A DNA stretch of 12,008 nucleotides from Mediterranea massiliensis (GTDB lineage: Bacteria; Bacteroidota; Bacteroidia; Bacteroidales; Bacteroidaceae), in contig CATXSD010000076.1 of assembly GCA_958402075.1 (NCBI GenBank), positions 1 to 12,008 of the forward strand, read 5' to 3'. Both the position numbers and the translations under genes were made by a program. Every line of letters starts with the position of its first letter. Within the stretch, counting starts at the first letter, position 1. Below are positions 7,363-12,008 of this stretch, one piece after another. Below the pieces are notes generated by a model that searched no databases, had not been told where the DNA came from, and saw only the letters and a list, made by a program, of their open reading frames with translations.

Positions 7363-8136
7363 ATGATAGAAACAAAAGTATCACAGGGTATCATCAGTAC
7401 CTATTTTGAGAAGTTGCAGAAGAACCTCGACCTCGATGTAGCCATCGTAGGCGGCGGTCCTTCGGGTATCGTGGCAGCCTACTACCTGGCCAAGGCCGGA
7501 TTGAAGGTAGCCCAGTTCGACCGCAAGCTGGCACCCGGTGGCGGCATGTGGGGCGGCGCCATGATGTTCAACCAGATTGTCATTCAGGAAGAAGCCATGG
7601 ACATCGTGCGCGAATTCGAAATCAACCACGCACTTTTCGCCGACGGCCTGTACGTGATGGACTCGGTGGAGAGCACCTCTTCGCTGCTCTATCACGCTGT
7701 CCATGCCGGAGCCACCATCTTCAACTGCTACTCGGTAGAGGATGTCATCTTCAAGAACAACCGGGTAAGCGGTGTGGTAGTCAACTGGACACCCGTGCTC
7801 CGCGAGGGCTTGCACGTCGACCCGCTGAACATCCTGGCCAAGGTAGTCATCGACGGTACCGGCCACGACAGTGAGATAGCCGCCACCGTAGCCCGCAAGA
7901 ACGGCATCCGCCTGGCCACCGAGACCGGCGCCGTCATCGGCGAACGCTCGCTGGATGTAGCCGCCGGCGAGGAAGAAGTGGTGAACGGCACCAAGGAAAT
8001 CTACCCCGGCCTCTACGTGTGTGGCATGGCTGCATCGGCTGTATCGGGCACACCGCGTATGGGTCCCATCTTTGGCGGCATGCTGATGTCCGGCAAGAAG
8101 GTAGCCGATGAAATCATCGCCCGCCTGAAGAAGTAA
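7363..8136 (+). CDS. thi4: Thi4-family thiazole synthase, His-type (sulfide-dependent ADP-thiazole synthase)
   Basis: The 257-aa FAD/NAD-fold protein makes the adenylated carboxythiazole from NAD, glycine and a sulfur source. The dinucleotide-binding motif V-G-G-G-P-S-G is at 29-35, followed by A-P-G-G-G-M-W-G-G at 57-65. G-T-G-H-D is at 165-169 and R-M-G-P-I-F-G-G-M-L at 232-241. The key stretch is L-H-V-D-P at 150-154. In yeast and plants the matching place reads C-M-D-P and the Cys gives up its sulfur in a single turnover; here it is His151, followed by the iron-ligand Asp153. A His at this place is the hallmark of methanogen Thi4 proteins, which are true catalysts using free sulfide and Fe(II). 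The gene replaces the bacterial thiSFGH set and is the last of the riboswitch operon, 39 bp after thiC and followed by a strong terminator. The His assignment comes from my own alignment to remembered sequences. Confidence 0.93.
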   Translation: MIETKVSQGIISTYFEKLQKNLDLDVAIVGGGPSGIVAAYYLAKAGLKVAQFDRKLAPGGGMWGGAMMFNQIVIQEEAMDIVREFEINHALFADGLYVMDSVESTSSLLYHAVHAGATIFNCYSVEDVIFKNNRVSGVVVNWTPVLREGLHVDPLNILAKVVIDGTGHDSEIAATVARKNGIRLATETGAVIGERSLDVAAGEEEVVNGTKEIYPGLYVCGMAASAVSGTPRMGPIFGGMLMSGKKVADEIIARLKK

Positions 8137-8167
8137 GGTTGGAAGGCTGCCCGGCAGCCACAGAAAT

Positions 8168-8212
8168 GGCAGGAAACGCACCGCCGCGCGCGGAGTGTTT
8201 CCTGCCTTTTTT
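8168..8212 (+). terminator. Intrinsic terminator of the thiE-thiC-thi4 operon
   Basis: GGCAGGAAAC (8168-8177) pairs perfectly with GTTTCCTGCC (8197-8206). The stem continues inward through a G-T wobble, a C-G pair, one A-A mismatch and CCGC/GCGG (8181-8184 with 8190-8193) to a 5-nt loop. Six T follow (8207-8212). It starts 31 bp after the thi4 stop. A smaller hairpin, GGCTGC/GCAGCC at 8145-8159 with a 3-nt loop and no T-run, lies between the stop and the terminator. Confidence 0.9.
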
Positions 8213-8232
8213 ATGTCCGGAGGGGAGGGAAG

Positions 8233-8367
8233 ATGACGAAGTGTTTCGTGGCAGTGCGACACGGTGCTTCGTGAGGGTGCGACACAGTGCTTCGTGAGAG
8301 GGTGACGAAGCACTTCATGAGGGCATGACGAAGCACTGCGTGAGCAGGTCACACAGCACTTCGTCAT
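8233..8367. repeat. Six-unit palindromic array, exact 23-bp period, inverted halves
   Basis: Six 14-bp units start at 8236, 8259, 8282, 8305, 8328 and 8351, exactly 23 bp apart, around the degenerate word ACGAAGCACTTCGT. Units 1-3 carry GTG in the centre and units 4-6 carry CAC, so the right half is roughly the reverse complement of the left half, with the axis at 8300. The ends are an 11-bp perfect inverted repeat: ATGACGAAGTG (8233-8243) and CACTTCGTCAT (8357-8367). The 9-bp spacers are only partly alike (often starting GAG). The array fills the gap between the thi4 terminator and the convergent thiE-like gene. As RNA from either strand it could fold into a long interrupted hairpin, and it may serve as the missing terminator of the minus-strand operon. 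It has no ORF and does not fit CRISPR dimensions. Confidence 0.85.
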
Positions 8368-8415
8368 AAAGTCTTGGAACGGATGGTTGCGGGGCGGGAT
8401 GGTCGTCGTGCGCCG

Positions 8416-9033
8416 TCATGCCTTTTCCACTTCCCGGGCGATGCGTGCCAGTTCGCCGAAGCGGGTGAGCAGGGCGGGGAGGTCGGCGGCCGAGTGGTAG
8501 TCCTTCCAGATGTCGCCCAGCAGGGCGGCGCCTCCGAAACCGAGGTCGTAGAGCAGGGGAAGTTTGTCGGCCGTCACGCCGCCCAGAGCGATGGTCCTGC
8601 GGGTCAGGATGCCTTCGCGGGCGGCCTGTCGGAGCTGCTCTGGGTCGAAGCCCGCGCGGTAGCCTTGCTTGGAGATGCTGTCGAAGATGGGGCTCAGGAA
8701 GTGATAGTCGGTCAGCTGACCGTATCGGGCCACCTCTTCCAGCGAATGGCACGAGCGGCTCAGCAGTCCCTTGAACCCTTCGGGCGCATGGGGATTGCGT
8801 CCGTTCAGATGGATGCCTCCCAGGCAGTAGCGGGCCTGCAGGGCGAAATGGTCGTGCAGGCTGATGCGCCCGTAGTGCTCCGCCGGCAGGAGGCGGATGA
8901 GGGCTTCAAGCTCCTCCTCCGTACAGCCGGGCTTGCGCAAGTGCAGGCGGTCGAGGCCGGCGTCCAGAAGCTGTGTCAGGGCTTGGGCCTCGTCGGGCAG
9001 GAAGTCGGGGGCGGTGATGACTACGAGCTTCAT
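8416..9033 (-). CDS. Second ThiE/TenI-family protein, divergent
   Basis: The 205-aa TIM-barrel protein belongs to the thiamine phosphate synthase/TenI family: H-L-R-K-P at 31-35 in place of Q-L-R-x-K, L-H-D-H-F-A at 59-64 where ThiE usually has I-N-D-R, G-G-I-H-L-N at 72-77 in place of G-V-H-L-G, L-S-P-I-F-D-S-I-S-K at 113-122, and I-A-L-G-G-V at 148-153. The metal-binding Asp (Asp61) is kept but the Arg that follows it is His. It is either a divergent ThiE or a TenI-like protein; it lacks the H-V-F of the Bacillus TenI catalytic region. With Thi4 supplying the thiazole, no TenI tautomerase step should be needed, so its role is unclear. The ATG overlaps the thiD stop in ATGA, which decides the start and implies translational coupling. 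No obvious intrinsic terminator with a T-run follows; the palindromic array lies 48 bp downstream. Confidence 0.85.
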   Translation of the reverse strand: MKLVVITAPDFLPDEAQALTQLLDAGLDRLHLRKPGCTEEELEALIRLLPAEHYGRISLHDHFALQARYCLGGIHLNGRNPHAPEGFKGLLSRSCHSLEEVARYGQLTDYHFLSPIFDSISKQGYRAGFDPEQLRQAAREGILTRRTIALGGVTADKLPLLYDLGFGGAALLGDIWKDYHSAADLPALLTRFGELARIAREVEKA

Positions 9034-9839
9034 GCCTCTACGGGAAACTGGTCCGCCATGTGCCACAGGGGGCCGTTGCCGTGGCCGATGCGCAGCTGGC
9101 TTCCGGCCTGGAGGGCACGGTTGAGGTATTCCTTGGCTTGGGCAATGGCTTCGGGCAGCTCGCATCCCCGTCCGATGAAGGTGGCGATGGCCGACGAAAG
9201 GGTGCAGCCGGTGCCGTGCAGGTTGGGCGTGTCGATGCGGGGCGAGGTGAAGAAGTGGAAGTCGCCGTCGTAGAGCACGTCCACCATCTCTTCGCCTTCC
9301 ATGTGGCCGCCCTTGATGAGGAAGGCACACTGGTGGCGTCCGTACAGGGCGCGGGCGGCCTGCTTCATCTCGTCCACGGTGCGTATCCGGGCTCCCAGCA
9401 GGGTCGATGCCTCGTGCAGGTTGGGGGTGGCCACGCGGCTCAGGGGCAGCAGGAAGAGGGGCAGGGCACGGAGGGCCTTGTCGTCCGTCAGGCGGCGTCC
9501 GCTGGTCGAGACCATGACGGGGTCGAGCACGACGGGGAGGTTGCGCCGCTTCAGCAGCAGGCTGCTGATGGCCTTGATGGTGTCATACTGGCCGGTCATG
9601 CCTATCTTGACGGCCTTGACGTCGAGGTCGTCGAACACGGCCTTGATCTGGTCTCTCACCAGCACGGCGGGCAGGTATTGCACGAGCGATACCGTCTGCG
9701 TGTTTTGTACGGTGATGGACGTGATGGCGGCGGCGGCATAGCTGCCGAGGGCCGAGATGGTCTTGATGTCGGCCTGTATGCCTGCTCCGCCCGAGGGGTC
9801 GGAACCGGCTATGGTGAGTATTACGTCTGGATTTTTCAT
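9030..9839 (-). CDS. thiD: Hydroxymethylpyrimidine / phosphomethylpyrimidine kinase ThiD
   Basis: The 269-aa ribokinase-fold enzyme phosphorylates HMP to HMP-P and then HMP-P to HMP-PP, linking the ThiC product to ThiE and also allowing HMP salvage. Motifs: A-G-S-D-P-S-G-G-A-G at 11-20 (pyrimidine pocket), K-I-G-M-T-G at 78-83, L-D-P-V-M-V-S-T-S-G at 105-114, K-G-G-H at 176-179 and H-G-T-G-C-T-L-S-S-A at 208-217, the anion hole with the conserved Cys212. Length is normal for a single-domain ThiD with no ThiE or TenA fusion. The ATG at 9839 precedes the first barrel strand and lies 14 bp after the uvrA stop; the frame upstream of it runs into uvrA and is not used. Its stop overlaps the next gene by 4 bp. 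There is no THI-box on this strand in the 14-bp gap, so this copy is probably expressed with uvrA rather than under TPP control. Confidence 0.95.
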   Translation of the reverse strand: MKNPDVILTIAGSDPSGGAGIQADIKTISALGSYAAAAITSITVQNTQTVSLVQYLPAVLVRDQIKAVFDDLDVKAVKIGMTGQYDTIKAISSLLLKRRNLPVVLDPVMVSTSGRRLTDDKALRALPLFLLPLSRVATPNLHEASTLLGARIRTVDEMKQAARALYGRHQCAFLIKGGHMEGEEMVDVLYDGDFHFFTSPRIDTPNLHGTGCTLSSAIATFIGRGCELPEAIAQAKEYLNRALQAGSQLRIGHGNGPLWHMADQFPVEA

Positions 9840-9853
9840 GATGTATATCGTTA

Positions 9854-12008
9854 TTATGGTTGTACGTTCAATTTTTCTTTCAGGAACTGCCCCGTGTAGC
9901 TGGCGGCACAGGCGGCCACTTCTTCGGGCGTGCCTGCCACGACCAGGTTGCCGCCGCGGTCGCCTCCTTCGGGGCCGAGGTCTATCACGTAGTCGGCACA
10001 CTTGATGACGTCCAGGTTGTGCTCGATGATGACGATGCTGTGTCCGCGGCGGATGAGGGCGTCGAAGGCTTCGAGCAGCTTGCGGATGTCGTGGAAGTGG
10101 AGTCCGGTGGTGGGCTCGTCGAAGATGAAGAGCGTCGGGTCGGCCTTCTCCAGGCTCAGGTAGTAGGCCAGCTTGACGCGCTGGTTCTCGCCGCCCGAGA
10201 GGGTGGACGACGACTGCCCCAGCTTGATGTAGCCCAGGCCCACGTCCTGTAGCGGGATGAGCTTCTTGACGATTTTCTTCTGGCCGTACTGGCCGAAGAA
10301 TTCGATGGCCTGGTCGACGGTCATCTCGAGCACGTCGTAGATGTTGGCGTCGTGGAAGCGCACCTCCAGCGTGTCGGGCTTGAAGCGCTTGCCGTGGCAC
10401 GACTCGCACTCCAGCACCAGGTCGGCCATGAACTGCATCTCCACGGTGATGGTGCCTTCGCCCTTGCACTCCTCGCAACGGCCGCCTTCGCTATTGAAGC
10501 TGAAGTAGCCGGCGGTGTAGCCCATCTGCTTGGCCAGTGGCTGGTCGGCATAGAGCTTGCGTATCTCGTCGTAGGCCTTGAGGTAGGTCACGGGGTTGCT
10601 TCGCGACGACTTGCCGATGGGGTTCTGGTCGACGAACTCCACGTTGCGCAGGTTGCGCAGGTCGCCGCCGATGCTCACGAACTCGCCCGGCCGTTCGCTG
10701 CACTCGTCCAGCTCGCGCTTCAGGGCGCGGTAGAAGATGTCGCGCACCAGCGTACTCTTGCCCGAGCCGCTGACGCCCGTCACCACCGTCATCACGTTCA
10801 GGGGGAAGCGCACGTCGATGCCCTTCAGGTTGTTCTCGCGGGCACCCTTTATCTCGATATAGTTGTTCCACGGGCGGTGTTGCGCGGGCACGGGGATGGT
10901 CTCCTCGCCCAGCAGGTAGCGCACGGTGTAGCTGTTGCTATGCTTCTGGAGGTCTTTCATGTCGCCCTGGTATACCACCTCGCCTCCCAGGCGTCCGGCC
11001 TTGGGGCCGATGTCGATGATGTAGTCGGCGGCGCGGATGATTTCTTCGTCGTGCTCCACGACGACCACCGTGTTGCCCAGCTGCTGGAGCTGGCGCAGGA
11101 CGTGGATGAGCTTGTCCGTGTCGCGGCTATGGAGGCCGATGCTGGGCTCGTCCAGTATGTAGAGGCTTCCTACGAGGCTGCTGCCCAGCGAGGTGGCCAG
11201 GTTGATGCGCTGGCTTTCGCCGCCGGACAGGGAGTTGCTCAGGCGGTTCAGTGTCAGGTAGCCCAGGCCCACGTCGATGAGGAAGCGGATGCGGCTGTTG
11301 ATCTCCGTCAGGATGCGGCTGGCCACCTGCATTTCGTGGTCGGTCAGCTTCAGACGGTCGAAGAATTCCTTCAGGTCGGTGATGGGCAGGTCCACCAGCT
11401 CCGAGATGTTGCGTCCGCCCACCCGCACGTAGCCCGCTTCGGGCTTCAGGCGGCTGCCGTGGCAACGCGGACAGATGGTCTTGCCGCGGTAGCGGGCCAG
11501 CATCACGCGGTATTGTATCTTGTACTGGTTCTCCTGCAACATACGGAAGAAGGCATTGATGCCTTCGAAGTAGGGCGTACCCTCCCACAACATGCGGCGC
11601 TGCTCGTCGGTCAGCTGGTAGTAGGGGGTGAAGATGGGGAAGCCTGCCTTCTCGGCTCCGCGGATGACCATGTCGCGCCATTCGCCCATCTTCTCGCCGC
11701 GCCAGCACATCACGGCTCCGTCGTAGACGGACAGGGCACGGTTGGGCACCACCAGATGCTCGTCGATGCCGATGACGCGGCCGAAGCCTTCGCACTCGGG
11801 GCAGGCGCCCATGGGCGAGTTGAAGGAGAACATCTGGTCGTTGGGCTCCTCGAAGGTGATGCCGTCGGCCTCGAACTTGGTGCTGAAGCGGTAGAGGCGG
11901 GTGGTGCCGTCGGGCTGGTAGAAGCGCAGGAGGCAGGCACCGTCGCCCTCGTACATGGCCGTCTCCACGGAGGCGGTCAGGCGGCTCACGGTGTCCTGCT
12001 CTGCCGAA
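9854..12008 (-). CDS. uvrA: Excinuclease ABC subunit A, UvrA (5' truncated by window edge)
   Basis: About 718 C-terminal residues of a protein that is usually some 940 aa are visible; the frame stays open to the right edge. UvrA is the DNA-damage sensor of nucleotide excision repair, loading UvrB at lesions. Visible landmarks, in gene order: F-S-F-N-S-P followed by C-P-E-C (about 11790-11830), a second C-P-R-C (about 11465) forming the zinc-binding insert, the first ABC signature L-S-G-G-E-S-Q (about 11211-11231) with L-D-E-P, the second Walker A G-V-S-G-S-G-K-S-T (about 10752-10777), the C-terminal zinc module C-E-E-C (about 10470) with C-E-S-C (about 10400), the second signature L-S-G-G-E-N-Q (about 10180-10200) and F-D-E-P-T-T-G-L-H. 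The first Walker A lies outside the window. thiD follows 14 bp after the stop, implying a shared transcript. All visible catalytic motifs are intact. Confidence 0.97.
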   Translation of the reverse strand, partial: SAEQDTVSRLTASVETAMYEGDGACLLRFYQPDGTTRLYRFSTKFEADGITFEEPNDQMFSFNSPMGACPECEGFGRVIGIDEHLVVPNRALSVYDGAVMCWRGEKMGEWRDMVIRGAEKAGFPIFTPYYQLTDEQRRMLWEGTPYFEGINAFFRMLQENQYKIQYRVMLARYRGKTICPRCHGSRLKPEAGYVRVGGRNISELVDLPITDLKEFFDRLKLTDHEMQVASRILTEINSRIRFLIDVGLGYLTLNRLSNSLSGGESQRINLATSLGSSLVGSLYILDEPSIGLHSRDTDKLIHVLRQLQQLGNTVVVVEHDEEIIRAADYIIDIGPKAGRLGGEVVYQGDMKDLQKHSNSYTVRYLLGEETIPVPAQHRPWNNYIEIKGARENNLKGIDVRFPLNVMTVVTGVSGSGKSTLVRDIFYRALKRELDECSERPGEFVSIGGDLRNLRNVEFVDQNPIGKSSRSNPVTYLKAYDEIRKLYADQPLAKQMGYTAGYFSFNSEGGRCEECKGEGTITVEMQFMADLVLECESCHGKRFKPDTLEVRFHDANIYDVLEMTVDQAIEFFGQYGQKKIVKKLIPLQDVGLGYIKLGQSSSTLSGGENQRVKLAYYLSLEKADPTLFIFDEPTTGLHFHDIRKLLEAFDALIRRGHSIVIIEHNLDVIKCADYVIDLGPEGGDRGGNLVVAGTPEEVAACAASYTGQFLKEKLNVQP

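Noticed and set aside
8233..8367. CRISPR array
   Set aside because: Units are 14 bp with 9-bp spacers, orientation flips at the centre and no cas gene is nearby; CRISPR repeats and spacers are about twice as long.
11987..11989. GTG as the start of uvrA
   Set aside because: The frame continues open to the window edge and UvrA needs another 200 or more residues with the first Walker A, so this is an internal Val codon.

Overview
The window looks like a chromosomal segment of a fairly GC-rich member of the Bacteroidales (Bacteroidetes), probably gut-associated. The evidence is the gene content (a GHL10-type secreted glycosidase, a short CstA, a small outer-membrane barrel, a thiamine locus behind a THI-box), several Bacteroidetes-type promoter elements (TAnnTTTG) and the frequent lack of strong Shine-Dalgarno sequences. 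The species cannot be named from this sequence. I see no tRNA, rRNA, insertion sequence, phage gene or CRISPR array.

Layout. (1) 2-646 (+) is the C-terminal part of an ATP-grasp-like protein that enters from the left. It meets, tail to tail, a secreted GHL10 glycosidase (643-2124, -). (2) After a 118-bp divergent intergenic region comes cstA (2243-3685, +), followed 14 bp later by a 66-aa two-helix membrane protein (3700-3900). (3) A small secreted beta-barrel protein (3978-4457, +) has its own promoter. (4) A 502-bp non-coding stretch (4458-4959) holds a four-unit palindromic array with an exact 22-bp period, a terminator-like hairpin, a putative promoter, a TPP riboswitch and a hairpin that pairs with the Shine-Dalgarno region. 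(5) This leads into a thiamine operon thiE-thiC-thi4 (4960-8136, +), closed by a strong intrinsic terminator. (6) A second palindromic array (six units, exact 23-bp period, inverted halves) fills the gap before the convergent genes. (7) On the minus strand uvrA (right end, truncated), thiD and a second thiE/tenI-like gene are tightly packed (14-bp gap, then a 4-bp ATGA overlap) and are probably co-transcribed.

How the genes fit together. ThiC makes HMP-P, ThiD phosphorylates it to HMP-PP, Thi4 makes the thiazole moiety from NAD, glycine and sulfide, and ThiE joins the two halves. The thiazole branch is the notable part: instead of thiSFGH the locus carries a Thi4 with His where plant and yeast Thi4 have the sacrificial Cys. 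This fits the catalytic, sulfide-dependent class known from methanogens and suits an anaerobic, sulfide-rich habitat. The thiamine operon is flanked on both sides by palindromic arrays of unrelated sequence but similar design, which is the least explained structure in the window. A second candidate for novelty is the small membrane protein behind cstA, in the position where Proteobacteria carry the unrelated CstA accessory protein YbdD.
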